DNA from: Flavobacterium alkalisoli
Lineage (GTDB): Bacteria > Bacteroidota > Bacteroidia > Flavobacteriales > Flavobacteriaceae
NCBI RefSeq assembly: GCF_008000935.1
Contig: NZ_CP042831.1
Coordinates: 3,162,001 to 3,226,000, forward strand
Length of the DNA stretch: 64,000 nt
Reading direction: 5' to 3'
Part shown: positions 17,912-26,964 of the stretch, piece after piece
How the letters are laid out: each line of letters opens with the position of its first letter
How positions within the stretch are numbered: the stretch's first letter is position 1
Notes under the pieces: model-generated
Told to the model about the DNA's origin: nothing
The model's input: the letters and a program-made list of their open reading frames with translations, nothing else
Databases searched by the model: none
Position numbers and translations under genes: made by a program

Positions 17912-20086
17912 ATGAAAAAACTTTTATTGCTGTTCCTCTTATCGGGAATGGTTGCGACTGCACAACAAAACCTTACCATAGAGCAGGCTACTTACGGGCA
18001 ATACCAAGCCTATGCCCCTAAAAGCCTTACAGCGCCTCAATGGAGAAAAGATTCTAAAACAATTACCTATCTTGACAATACCTACTCTAAATTAATGTCA
18101 AGAAGTGAAGATTCTAAATGGGAAGAAAAAACATTCCTTACAAAGCAAGACCTAACTTCAGCACTTAAAAGTAAATACCCTTCAGAGTTTTTCAATTTCC
18201 AGATATTCCCTTACCAATACAAATGGGAAGACAAAAACACTATTGCTTTTAAAGCAGCAGGATCTAACGGAAACTATCTTGTTCTTTTTGATGTAGAGAA
18301 AAAAGAAGTAAAGCATGCAATAGCAATCGCAGCAGATGCCAGCCAACAGGTAATGGCTCCAAATGGTACCGCAGTAGCCTGGCTTAAAGAAAACAATATC
18401 GTAATAACTACTGAAAACGGACAAAACACTAATGTTACCAACGATACTGATAAAGGTATTGTAAACGGAAGTGATTATGTTCACCGTCAGGAATTTGGTA
18501 TAAATAAAGGTATGTGGTGGTCTCCGGACAGTAAAATGCTTTTATACTACCGTAAAGACGAAACTATGGTTGCTGATTATCCTCTAGTGGATTTCGGTCA
18601 GCGTATCGCTACAGAAAAAGATATTAAATACCCTATGGCGGGTATGAAAAGTGAAGAAGTTACTCTGGTTGTTTACAACGTAGCCAGTAACGCTAAAACA
18701 ACTTTAAAAACAGAAGGCCCTAAAGAACAGTTCTTAACTTGTGTTACATGGAGTCCAGATAACAAATATATTTATGTAGGTGTACTTAACCGCGAGCAAA
18801 ACCATCTAAAGCTTAATAAGTATGAAGCTACGACCGGTAATTTTGTAAAAACCCTTTTTGAAGAGCAGTCTTCAACTTATGTTGAACCTTTACACGAACT
18901 TACTTTTGTTCCTAACAGCAATACAGAGTTTTTATACAGAACAGAGAAAGACGGATATGAGCAATTGTATCTATACAATACTGATGGTAAACTACTTAAA
19001 AACTTAGGTTATAACGATGTTGTAGTTACAGAGTTATTAGATTTTGATACTAAAGGTAAATCGGTATCTTATGTAGGTACTGCAAATAATGGACTGGACA
19101 GACATTTATACCAGGTAAACCTTAAGTCTGGTAAAACAACACAAATCACTACAGGCTCGGGAACACACTCTGTAATGGTTAGTAGCGACGGTGCTTTAGC
19201 TTTAGACAGCTTTAGTAATACCACTACCCCTAATGATGTAAGCATTATAAATACAGCTAACAAAAAAACCACTTCTTTATTTAAAGCTAATAATCCTTAC
19301 ACAGGTGTAACTGAGTTACCTAAAATGGAATTGGTAACAATTACTGCTGCCGATGGAAAAACTCCGCTAAACGGCAGACTAATTTACCCTAGTAACTTTG
19401 ATGCTAACAAACAATATCCGGTAATGGTATATGTTTATGGAGGTCCTCATGCCCAATTAGTTAATAACGACTGGTTAGGAGGCGCATCTTTATTTGATTA
19501 CTATATGGCACAACAAGGCTATGTAGTATTTACACTTGATAACAGAGGTAGTGATGCCCGTGGTCGTGACTTTGAACATGTTATACACAGAAACTTAGGT
19601 CAAAACGAAATGGCTGACCAAATGAAGGGAATAGAATTCCTGAAATCTAAGTCTTTTGTAAATCAGGATAAGATAGGAGTTTATGGCTGGAGTTTTGGTG
19701 GTTTTATGGCAAGTTCATTAATGCTTAACCATTCTGATACTTTTAAGGTTGGTATTGCCGGAGGCCCGGTATGCGACTGGAAATATTATGAGGTTATGTA
19801 TGGCGAGCGTTATATGGATATGCCTCAGGAAAATCCTGAAGGTTATGAGAAAGCCTGCATAGTTAATAAAGCAAACCAATTAAAAGGAAGGCTTTTAATG
19901 ATACATGGTGCTCAGGACAATGTAGTTGTTCAACAACATAGTATGGAGTTCATAAACGCTTGTATTGCTGCCGGCAAACAGGTTGATTACTTCCTTTACC
20001 CTACTCACGAGCATAATGTTCGCGGAAAAGACAGAATTCACCTAAACCACAAAATAGCTGATTATTTTGAAACACATTTAAAATAA
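17912..20086 (+). CDS. Dipeptidyl-peptidase IV-type S9 serine peptidase
   Basis: 724 residues. A signal peptide (MKKLLLLFLLSGMVATAQ, cleavage near Ala/Gln 18-19) exports it. The N-terminal half is a DPP4-type beta-propeller (DPPIV_N), with WSPDSK-type repeats and a HRQEFGINKGMWW segment. The C-terminal alpha/beta-hydrolase carries the nucleophile GWSFGGFM, the catalytic Asp in HGAQDNVV and His in THEHNV. It removes X-Pro or X-Ala dipeptides from peptide N-termini in the periplasm. Transcribed alone with a terminator. Confidence 0.93.
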   Translation: MKKLLLLFLLSGMVATAQQNLTIEQATYGQYQAYAPKSLTAPQWRKDSKTITYLDNTYSKLMSRSEDSKWEEKTFLTKQDLTSALKSKYPSEFFNFQIFPYQYKWEDKNTIAFKAAGSNGNYLVLFDVEKKEVKHAIAIAADASQQVMAPNGTAVAWLKENNIVITTENGQNTNVTNDTDKGIVNGSDYVHRQEFGINKGMWWSPDSKMLLYYRKDETMVADYPLVDFGQRIATEKDIKYPMAGMKSEEVTLVVYNVASNAKTTLKTEGPKEQFLTCVTWSPDNKYIYVGVLNREQNHLKLNKYEATTGNFVKTLFEEQSSTYVEPLHELTFVPNSNTEFLYRTEKDGYEQLYLYNTDGKLLKNLGYNDVVVTELLDFDTKGKSVSYVGTANNGLDRHLYQVNLKSGKTTQITTGSGTHSVMVSSDGALALDSFSNTTTPNDVSIINTANKKTTSLFKANNPYTGVTELPKMELVTITAADGKTPLNGRLIYPSNFDANKQYPVMVYVYGGPHAQLVNNDWLGGASLFDYYMAQQGYVVFTLDNRGSDARGRDFEHVIHRNLGQNEMADQMKGIEFLKSKSFVNQDKIGVYGWSFGGFMASSLMLNHSDTFKVGIAGGPVCDWKYYEVMYGERYMDMPQENPEGYEKACIVNKANQLKGRLLMIHGAQDNVVVQQHSMEFINACIAAGKQVDYFLYPTHEHNVRGKDRIHLNHKIADYFETHLK

Positions 20087-20091
20087 AAATT

Positions 20092-20119
20092 AAGGAGTCC
20101 AAATGGGCTCCTTTTTTTA
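20092..20119 (+). terminator. Rho-independent terminator after the S9 peptidase
   Basis: Stem AAGGAG(T)CC / GG(G)CTCCTT with AAAT loop and a T-run. Confidence 0.8.
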
Positions 20120-20190
20120 TTCCCTTATACTAAACAAAATAAAATGTCGTTATTTTATTAATACATTTAAATAAAATGTATATTTACAAT

Positions 20191-20529
20191 ATGTATAGTA
20201 AAGAACTAACAAAAGGAACATTACAGCCCATTATCCTGAAATTGTTGAACGACAAAGGAAAAATGTATGGTTATGAAATTACCCAAACGGTAAAGGACAT
20301 AACAAAGGGAAAAATAGATATATCTGAAGGTGCCCTCTACCCAATATTGCACAGACTGGAAGCAGAAGGCATACTGAATACCGAAAAAGTATATATAGGA
20401 AAAAGGGTTAGAAAATACTACCAGGTTACGGATGACGGTAAAAAAGCTGCTGAAAAAGTTACGGTTGAGCTTACTAATTTTATTGAAACTCTTTCTATAA
20501 TTTTTAAACAAAAAGAACTGGCAAAATGA
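20191..20529 (+). CDS. PadR family transcriptional regulator
   Basis: About 112 residues: winged HTH typical of PadR (KGTLQPIILKLLNDKGKMYGYEI, then SEGALYPILHRLEAEGIL, then KYYQVTDDGKKAAEK). An in-frame ATG at 20176 would add five residues, but homologues usually start MYSKEL, matching the ATG at 20191. It overlaps the next gene by four bases (ATGA), so the two are translated together, a common pairing in which PadR controls a membrane-protein partner. Confidence 0.9.
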   Translation: MYSKELTKGTLQPIILKLLNDKGKMYGYEITQTVKDITKGKIDISEGALYPILHRLEAEGILNTEKVYIGKRVRKYYQVTDDGKKAAEKVTVELTNFIETLSIIFKQKELAK

Positions 20530-20954
20530 GATTAACAGAACAGGAAATAGATTTTATTTCAGATAATCTGAAGCTTTACGGGTTGACATCTGAAGAACTT
20601 CATAACGATGTATTAGATCACATCTGTACTTATATTGAAAACAGGGAATTTGACGATTTTGATACGGCGCATAAAAAAGCAATTAAAAATTTTGGCGGAT
20701 ACAGTGAAATAAGAGCTTTACAAAGAAATGCTTATTTAGAAACAATGTTTAGGAAAAACATGAAACGAGAAAAAGCTGTAGCAATATCCGGTTTTACAAG
20801 CAGTTCTTTAATTTGTATAGGCATGCTGTTTAAATTTATGCATTGGCCATTTGCAAGTATATCATTAGCAATAGGCTTTTTACTTTTAATTACTACTTTT
20901 CTTCCCTTATATTTTTATCATAGATATAAACTTGCTTATATAAGAAACTCATAA
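20526..20954 (+). CDS. PadR-linked membrane protein with GldL-like MHWP hairpin
   Basis: 142 residues. The soluble N-terminal half (residues 1-80) resembles the helical HAAS/permease-prefix or DUF1700-type domain often encoded after PadR: TEQEIDFISDNLKLYGL, LHNDVLDHICTYIE, AIKNFGGYSEI. The C-terminal half has two membrane segments flanking LFKFMHWPFASISLAIG, a motif like the K(I/F)xHWPG hairpin at the N-terminus of gliding protein GldL. Probably a sensor or membrane-stress partner of PadR; function not known. Confidence 0.7.
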   Translation: MRLTEQEIDFISDNLKLYGLTSEELHNDVLDHICTYIENREFDDFDTAHKKAIKNFGGYSEIRALQRNAYLETMFRKNMKREKAVAISGFTSSSLICIGMLFKFMHWPFASISLAIGFLLLITTFLPLYFYHRYKLAYIRNS

Positions 20955-20973
20955 AACAATAATAATCAATAAT

Positions 20974-20998
20974 TATAAGGCTAATAGCCTTATTTTTT
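20974..20998 (+). terminator. Probable terminator after the PadR operon
   Basis: Stem ATAAGGCT / AGCCTTAT, AAT loop, then TTTTTT. Confidence 0.7.
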
Positions 20999-21062
20999 AA
21001 CTCATATACATTTTATAAAAATGCATTTAAATAAACATTATTAACTATAAAAACTTTAAATT

Positions 21063-21239
21063 ATGAAAAAGTTATTTTATGTAGCTGGCTTCTTAGCTTT
21101 CTTTTTGATTGGAAATGGTATCCTTTTTAAAATTATGCACTGGCCTTCAGCAAGCATGCAGCTATGCATGGGTATTTTACTTTTAAATTTAGGATACCTG
21201 CCTGCTTATTTCTATAATAAGTACAAGGCTAACACTTAG
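21063..21239 (+). CDS. Small GldL-like membrane hairpin protein, 58 aa
   Basis: 58 codons (ATG 21063, TAG 21237-21239). The protein is almost only a hairpin: MKKLFYVAGFLAFFLIGNG, LFKIMHWPSASMQLCMG, then a second hydrophobic segment and YLPAYFYNKYKANT. It shares the (F/L)FK(I/F)MHWP(x)AS motif and the tail (LPLYFYHRYK versus LPAYFYNKYK) with the gene just upstream, so the two C-terminal hairpins are paralogous. A terminator-like hairpin separates them. No function known; the motif suggests membrane assembly like the GldL N-terminus. Confidence 0.7.
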   Translation: MKKLFYVAGFLAFFLIGNGILFKIMHWPSASMQLCMGILLLNLGYLPAYFYNKYKANT

Positions 21240-21241
21240 AA

Positions 21242-21868
21242 TCACAAATCATATTCATAAGCTAAGCCTATTAAATCTTTAACCGATTTAAGGTTTAGCT
21301 TTTTGAGTATGTTTTTCCTGTGAGTTTCAACAGTGTACTGACTAATATTAAGTTCGTCGGCCATATCTTTAGAGGTATAGCCTTTTTTTATCAGCTTAAT
21401 AATATCCCTTTCCCTTTTACTAATTAAATGGAAATTAGGTAACGAGCTGTTCTCTTCTTTACACTCTTCTGCTATTGGTCTTAAATAAACAGGACTTCCT
21501 TCAAGAATATCATGTATAGTCTTTTTCATCATTGAGGCATCAGTAGTTTTGGGTATATAACCGTCAGCCCCATTGTTTTTGGCTTCATTTATAATAGTGT
21601 TCGATTCAAACATCGATATCAATATTACTTTTATATCTGTATAATTAGATTTTATCTTTTTGCATAATTCTAAACCATCAATACCTGCCATTTGAATATC
21701 CAGCATAACAAGATTTGGTTTTTTACTGTTTAAATGATGTAAGAGTTCATTGCCATTACTATAAATACCCTGAAGACTAAAATCAGGCTCATCCATAAGT
21801 ATACGCTCAAGACCTTCTGCAAAAAGTCTGTGATCATCAACAATTACTATATTATATGTTGTTTCCAT
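21242..21868 (-). CDS. NarL/LuxR-type response regulator
   Basis: 208 residues. Receiver domain with acidic pair DD (11-12), phospho-acceptor Asp57 in VMLDIQMAG and Lys in YIPKTTD; C-terminal LuxR-type HTH (SKRERDIIKLIKKGYTSKDMADEL, then QYTVETHRKNILKKL). It lies one base after the sensor kinase gene, making a complete two-component system. Targets unknown. Confidence 0.93.
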   Translation of the reverse strand: METTYNIVIVDDHRLFAEGLERILMDEPDFSLQGIYSNGNELLHHLNSKKPNLVMLDIQMAGIDGLELCKKIKSNYTDIKVILISMFESNTIINEAKNNGADGYIPKTTDASMMKKTIHDILEGSPVYLRPIAEECKEENSSLPNFHLISKRERDIIKLIKKGYTSKDMADELNISQYTVETHRKNILKKLNLKSVKDLIGLAYEYDL

Positions 21869-21869
21869 A

Positions 21870-23756
21870 TTAGTAAGGTATAGTTATAATTACAGTAGTC
21901 CCGGAATGATTGCTTGATAAATGTACTTCACCGTTCCATCTGTTAGTTCGCGAATAAATATTCTCCAAACCCATTCCTTTCCCTTTCTTTTCTTTTAGGT
22001 CAAACCCAATACCATTATCTTCTACAATAAGCTGTACCTCCCTTTTCTCTATTAATAACTGTATCGTGGCTTCAGTTGCTTCAGAATGCTTTATAACATT
22101 AGAGAGTAACTCAACCGCAATACGCGAAAGTGGCTGTGTAAGATAATCAGGTAGAGTCAACTCATCCCCTACGGTAATGAAGCTTAGGTCCACATTACCT
22201 ATACGGTTCAATTCGGCTATTTTTGTCCTGATTATTTCTACTATATTTTCATTTTTACCTTGTTCTAATGATAGTTTCGAAAAAAAGTGTCTCACATCAG
22301 TATTCGCTTTATTTATCATATTAACAAGGGTTTTATCATCATCATAACTATTGGTTATAATAAGTTTAATTGCGCTTATGGTGGTACCTAAATCATCATG
22401 CAGGTCACGCGCAATCTGTTGCCGTTCCTGTTCCTGTATTTCAACTTCTCTTTGTAAAGCCCTTTCTTCCTGAATAGCTTTTTCTTTAATAAGTTTATAA
22501 TTATCTGTAATGGTCTTACGGTATCTCCAGGTAACCACACCTCCTAAAATCAAGAGTTCTGCACATACAATCCAATAAAAATAGTTCGGATAGGTTATTC
22601 TGTAATAATTAAACATTCCTGAATAGTTTATAAAGTATCCTGCAGGATTTAAATAAAGTAATATAAGCCCTAAGAGTATACCCGTTATAAGTTGCTTTCG
22701 GCTATTCATAAGTGTTACAACCATAGCAAAAGTATTTACAACTACTATAAAAGCTAAAGCAACACTTATTTTCCATATCAACGAATATAAAAACTGTCCA
22801 AAATGAAGCTTTTCCATAAACACAAAATAGAGTATGGCTATTATTATTCCGTATAATAAAATCCCCCTATTTATTTTTCTAAATAAAATTACCGGTTTAG
22901 ATCTGTATTTTTTAATATTGAGTATATATGCCAATATTTCGAAATGCACTGCCAAGGATATTATAATTAACGGTAGAGAATGCAGTCTGTTAAAAAAATA
23001 AAACAAGCTGTCTACATCAATTACAGTAACCATTATTTCCTGAAGTAGCATAACACTAACTATTAAAAATAGATATAACCCATACTGAAAAAAAACAGTT
23101 TCCCTTAATATGCCTGCGATTACTAAGCTGATTACACCTATAAACAAAAAACATCCGAGAAAGAAGCCTATATTCCAGTAAAAATTCTTTTCCCATAAAA
23201 GATTATTATCCGGTGTTGTAAAGTCGGTTATGGCATTTTGCAAATGTCTCGGATTTACTATTTTAATAAGGATATCTTTTTCTTCTCCATATTTCATCTC
23301 AAAATCCTTTGCTAAAAACCTAACCGGTAATTTTCTGTCTTTCTTCAATACAGCTTTTGCAATAGTATCTGTAACAATCCAACCTTCCGGTTTTTTTTCA
23401 TAAACGAACATATAATCTGCCTGACTATACACACTCCACCAATAATGATGGAACTCATCAGACATGTTTTTAACTCTTAAATGTAACCACAAAGGATATG
23501 GATTTTGTCCTAAATTAAGGGTGGTATTTATCTTCCAGTGTTCAAAACTTCCTTCGTTTAAAGCCTTAACTGCATTATTTAGAGAACCCTTTAGCTCTTT
23601 GTCAACCCAAAATGTAGTATACTTAGATAAATGTTCGCTGTTAGGTCCGTTAATATAAAAAACATCTTCGTAGCCTGTAGATTGCTGTGCAATTAGAGGC
23701 ATACAATTACTAAACAGTAAAAACACAAAAAGTTTAAACAAAAATGCTCTAATCAT
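21870..23756 (-). CDS. 7TMR-DISM sensor histidine kinase (HisKA_3 type)
   Basis: 628 residues from the ATG at 23756 (a TTG four codons upstream also opens the frame). A signal peptide ends near PLIAQQ, followed by an extracytoplasmic 7TMR-DISM extracellular-type domain of about 160 residues (with YPLWLHLRVKN), seven predicted membrane helices, a coiled-coil (AIQEERALQREVEIQEQE), the HisKA_3 dimerisation/phosphoacceptor helix RDLHDDLGTTISAIKLI, and an HATPase_c domain with VEDNGIGFDL and GMGLENI. 7TMR-DISM modules are thought to sense carbohydrates or other small ligands. Pairs with the NarL-type regulator directly downstream. Confidence 0.93.
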   Translation of the reverse strand: MIRAFLFKLFVFLLFSNCMPLIAQQSTGYEDVFYINGPNSEHLSKYTTFWVDKELKGSLNNAVKALNEGSFEHWKINTTLNLGQNPYPLWLHLRVKNMSDEFHHYWWSVYSQADYMFVYEKKPEGWIVTDTIAKAVLKKDRKLPVRFLAKDFEMKYGEEKDILIKIVNPRHLQNAITDFTTPDNNLLWEKNFYWNIGFFLGCFLFIGVISLVIAGILRETVFFQYGLYLFLIVSVMLLQEIMVTVIDVDSLFYFFNRLHSLPLIIISLAVHFEILAYILNIKKYRSKPVILFRKINRGILLYGIIIAILYFVFMEKLHFGQFLYSLIWKISVALAFIVVVNTFAMVVTLMNSRKQLITGILLGLILLYLNPAGYFINYSGMFNYYRITYPNYFYWIVCAELLILGGVVTWRYRKTITDNYKLIKEKAIQEERALQREVEIQEQERQQIARDLHDDLGTTISAIKLIITNSYDDDKTLVNMINKANTDVRHFFSKLSLEQGKNENIVEIIRTKIAELNRIGNVDLSFITVGDELTLPDYLTQPLSRIAVELLSNVIKHSEATEATIQLLIEKREVQLIVEDNGIGFDLKEKKGKGMGLENIYSRTNRWNGEVHLSSNHSGTTVIITIPY

Positions 23757-23908
23757 GAGTACATTCAATTAACCATGCTATACTACAAGATAGTAATTAA
23801 TATAAAACTAAACCATTGTGTTTTATAAGCTTACTAACAAATATAACACCATATTAAATGTACTCCAATACCTAGTTATTGGTATAATTTTTATGTATTA
23901 GGAAGTAT

Positions 23909-25036
23909 TTAAATAGATTTTAAGGCATCAATAAGTAAATCGATATCTTCTTTGGTATTGTAATGACTAAAGGAAATCCTTAAAGAAGGTTTCTTGATAT
24001 CTTCTTCTGACAGCATTTCCTGTAATACATGTGAGGGCCTTATACTACCACTCTGACAGGCACTGCCTCTTGATACGGCAATTCCCTTCATATCAAGATT
24101 AAAAAGTATCATAGAGGTTTTATCGTCTGCTAGCGGTAATAATACATTGGTTATATTATAAAAAAGATCTGCACCCTCTCCGTTAATTCGATAACCCGGT
24201 ATTTCTGCATCAAGTTTTTCTATAAAATATTGTTTTAGTGAAAATATATAGTTTCTTTCTTCTTCAAGATTGTCATAAGACAATTTAAGTGCCTTTGCCA
24301 TTCCTGCTATCTGATGTATTGCCTCTGTACCTGCTCTCATCCCTTTTTCCTGCTCGCCTCCGTAAATCATGGCATGAAGCGGAGTATTTTTTCTTACAAA
24401 AGCAAATCCTACCCCTTTAGGTCCATGAAACTTATGGGCACTGGCAGCCATAAAGTCTATCGGAAGGTTTTGCAAATCAAATTCGGTCTTCCCTATTGAT
24501 TGCACAGTATCCGAATGAAACCATGCTCCATACTGTTTACACAAAGTTCCTATAGTTTGCAAGTCGGCTATTACCCCTGTTTCATTATTAACATGTATCA
24601 GGCTAACTAAAGTTGGCATGTTTTCAGCAAGCAACTCTTCCAGATGATTTAAATTAAACGATCCGTCAGGGTTAAGGTTAACAAACTTTGCTTCAATACC
24701 ATACTCCGTCACTAAAACCTCAACAGTATGTAAAACGGCATGATGCTCTGTTCTTGCAGTAATTACACGTTTAACCTTTAAATCTTTTACAGCACTCCTT
24801 AATATCCAGTTATCGGCTTCTGTGCCTCCGGAGGTAAAAATTATCTCCCTAGCTTCTGCCTTAAGAAGTGAAGCAATAGTTTTTCGTGCTGTTTCAATTA
24901 AAACTTTTGCAGCACGTCCATAGCTATGGGTTGATGAGGGGTTACCGAAATTTTCTGTCATAACAGCAGTCATTTCCTGTATTACTTCAGGACGCATTGC
25001 CGTTGTAGAGGCATTATCAAGATATGCTTTTTTCAT
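23909..25036 (-). CDS. Cysteine desulfurase (NifS/IscS class)
   Basis: 375 residues of PLP class V aminotransferase fold. Conserved blocks: AYLDNASTTAMRPEV, FTSGGTEADNW, SLIHVNNETG, the PLP lysine K202 in SAHKFHGPKG, and the persulfide cysteine in SRGSACQSGS near residue 320, whose loop length is of the IscS/NifS type. It transfers sulfur from cysteine for Fe-S or thio-modification. No isc or suf genes are adjacent, so its partner is not evident. Confidence 0.92.
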   Translation of the reverse strand: MKKAYLDNASTTAMRPEVIQEMTAVMTENFGNPSSTHSYGRAAKVLIETARKTIASLLKAEAREIIFTSGGTEADNWILRSAVKDLKVKRVITARTEHHAVLHTVEVLVTEYGIEAKFVNLNPDGSFNLNHLEELLAENMPTLVSLIHVNNETGVIADLQTIGTLCKQYGAWFHSDTVQSIGKTEFDLQNLPIDFMAASAHKFHGPKGVGFAFVRKNTPLHAMIYGGEQEKGMRAGTEAIHQIAGMAKALKLSYDNLEEERNYIFSLKQYFIEKLDAEIPGYRINGEGADLFYNITNVLLPLADDKTSMILFNLDMKGIAVSRGSACQSGSIRPSHVLQEMLSEEDIKKPSLRISFSHYNTKEDIDLLIDALKSI

Positions 25037-25145
25037 AGCAGCAAAATTACTTAAAATGTATAAAAAATCGTTCCTGTATTCTATACATCCTTAAAAACGT
25101 TTTACTAACTCGCTAAAAACATTATTTTTGTTGAAAAATACATTT

Positions 25146-26102
25146 ATGAAAAAGCTACTGGCTATTTTAAGCGTAATATTATTTATCAGTTGTGATGACG
25201 GCGATATGACGTTTAAAAATTTTGATTTTGGTAATGCAACCTTACAGTATTGTTCGTTAAACGACCTACTATATAAATATAACGGTACCGAAATGCTTAT
25301 ACTGGATATTCCCTCTTCATATTTTACTAATGTAGAAGGTGATGAAACAGTAGTAATAGGCAATAACAATAAGGTTATTTACCGTAACTATAATAATACG
25401 GCAAACTCATCAGTTATATGCAGTGACATCCCTCCATCATCCCCTATTGTGATTGAAGAATGGAACGCTTCTGCAGGAGGAACATTAAGAATTCAAACCG
25501 AAAAGCTTGAAAATAACAGCTATCAGCACGTTATTACTATAATCTATCTTGAATTTGTTAACGGTGGTCAAAGTACAGTTATAGAAAACCAAAGTTTTGG
25601 TACTTACACTACTCAACAAAGCTATCAGTTTGAATTTATTGTAGACAGCAATGATAATGAAATTGATGTACTGCACTGCGATGGCGATGCCGGTTTGATA
25701 TTTAAATATAATGCTTACTACGAAGCCCTTAAACTGGACTTGACACCGGAAGCAAAAAACACCCTTTTTGTAGACGAGGTAACTCCGGGAGATGAATACA
25801 GGGTATATGAGTTTGATGAAAACAACAGAATTATTTTTGACATCTACTCCGGTAGCCTTTCATCAGATGTAATTTGCAGTAATGTACCTCCTGTTAATCC
25901 GGTTACTCTTGAAAGATGGAATGGTGACGGAGGGGAAATAAGGGTAAGGACCACTATTAGTGAAATTGATGGCTCTTATGAACATCATATAGCTTTAGTT
26001 GGAATAACATTTATAAACTCAGGTAATACAGAAGAAACATTTGAGATTCAGGACTATTATCCGGAAGACGAAACAGAATATCCTTTTGGGATTTATCCGT
26101 AA
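25146..26102 (+). CDS. Lipoprotein with internal duplication, function unknown
   Basis: 318 residues from the ATG at 25146 (a TTG at 25128 extends the frame by six codons). The signal peptide MKKLLAILSVILFIS ends in lipobox FISC, with Asp after the cysteine. The rest is two related repeats of about 140 residues: each has an N-terminal LxLDxxP/LxLDLTP segment, a conserved SS(D)VICS(D/N)(I/V)PP block and a later SYxHxI...LxFxNxG strand, all beta-rich. Cysteines are conserved between repeats. A TAnnTTTG-type element (TATTTTTG, 25123-25130) precedes the start. I do not recognise the family; probably an outer-membrane or periplasmic lipoprotein. Confidence 0.75.
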   Translation: MKKLLAILSVILFISCDDGDMTFKNFDFGNATLQYCSLNDLLYKYNGTEMLILDIPSSYFTNVEGDETVVIGNNNKVIYRNYNNTANSSVICSDIPPSSPIVIEEWNASAGGTLRIQTEKLENNSYQHVITIIYLEFVNGGQSTVIENQSFGTYTTQQSYQFEFIVDSNDNEIDVLHCDGDAGLIFKYNAYYEALKLDLTPEAKNTLFVDEVTPGDEYRVYEFDENNRIIFDIYSGSLSSDVICSNVPPVNPVTLERWNGDGGEIRVRTTISEIDGSYEHHIALVGITFINSGNTEETFEIQDYYPEDETEYPFGIYP

Positions 26103-26103
26103 T

Positions 26104-26133
26104 AAAAAAGGCAGCTTAACGCTGCCTTTTTTA
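26104..26133. terminator. Bidirectional Rho-independent terminator
   Basis: AAAAAAGGCAGC / GCTGCCTTTTTT with a TTAAC loop between convergent genes; T-runs on both strands. Confidence 0.9.
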
Positions 26134-26694
26134 TTACCTGTTAGGATTCTGTTTTATGTATACCTCGGTAGCACCCAGACCGTATTTTTGATAATTGGCA
26201 TCACCAAAAACAATATTATCATACCTGCCCAATAAAAAATCGAGCTCGGCTTTTAAAATACCCTCACCTACACCGTGAATAAAAACTACTTTAGGCATCC
26301 TGTTTTTAATAGCAAAATCCAGCTGTCTTTTTGCTGTTTCGGTTTGTAAGGTAAGAATATCATAATTAGACATTCCTTTTTTATTAGGAACCAGTTTTTC
26401 TATATGAAGATCTACCTCTAAAACAAACTCGTCTTTTTTAGAGCGTCTCTCTTTAACGAAGCTTCTCTTTTTAGGTTCTTCCTTGTCTCTTAATACAGAC
26501 GAAAGGCTTTGAGAAGAAAATAAAGATTTCAACTCTCCTCCTCCGCTTATTTTAACGAGTTCGTGTTCTTCAAAATCAAGATCAAAACCTTCACGGGTTT
26601 CTATAACAATTTTACCGTTTTTAAATCCTTTCACCTTTCCGCTAAAAGAATCATCCAAAACAGTTACCTCATCACCTATCTCAAACTTCTTCAT
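26134..26694 (-). CDS. Smr-domain protein (DUF2027-like)
   Basis: 186 residues from the ATG at 26694; upstream in-frame starts would run further into the preceding gene. The N-terminal KOW/SH3-like part (FEIGDEVTVLDDSFSGKVKGFK) is followed by a charged linker and a C-terminal Smr domain with LEVDLHIEKL and VVFIHGVGEGILKAEL, the DLH and HGxG signatures of the MutS2-type Smr nuclease fold. It starts 14 bases inside the small membrane gene upstream, so the two are coupled. Nucleic-acid nicking is the family activity, not shown for this form. Confidence 0.85.
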   Translation of the reverse strand: MKKFEIGDEVTVLDDSFSGKVKGFKNGKIVIETREGFDLDFEEHELVKISGGGELKSLFSSQSLSSVLRDKEEPKKRSFVKERRSKKDEFVLEVDLHIEKLVPNKKGMSNYDILTLQTETAKRQLDFAIKNRMPKVVFIHGVGEGILKAELDFLLGRYDNIVFGDANYQKYGLGATEVYIKQNPNR

Positions 26695-26872
26695 CGTTCT
26701 TATCTTCATTTTCGGCATTTTTGCTTGGCACCTTAGCCATAAGCCTCATTAATCCTACTACAAAAAATACAAAGGCCAAAACCATTATTATTTGGTTAGG
26801 GTGTTCTTTAGACTGCTCAAACAAGGCAAGGAATGCTGCTGCAAAAATCAATATTATATATACGGTTTTCAT
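26681..26872 (-). CDS. Small two-helix membrane protein, 63 aa
   Basis: 63 codons from the ATG at 26872 (frame opens at a TTG at 26881). Two hydrophobic segments (VYIILIFAAAFLALFEQ and IIMVLAFVFFVVGLMRLM) and a highly charged tail (SKNAENEDKNDEEV). It precedes and overlaps the Smr gene by 14 bases. Conserved-looking small protein of unknown function. Confidence 0.7.
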   Translation of the reverse strand: MKTVYIILIFAAAFLALFEQSKEHPNQIIMVLAFVFFVVGLMRLMAKVPSKNAENEDKNDEEV

Positions 26873-26916
26873 CAAAATCAAATTAAAGCATCAAATTTAC
26901 TATATCTTTTTAAATA

Positions 26917-26944
26917 AAAAATCCCGCTTTAAGCGGGATTTTAT
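26917..26944 (-). terminator. Rho-independent terminator of the DUF5362 gene
   Basis: Stem AAAATCCCGC / GCGGGATTTT with a TTTAA loop; read on the minus strand a T-rich run follows. Confidence 0.82.
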
Positions 26945-26964
26945 TATAAACTATATTTAATATA

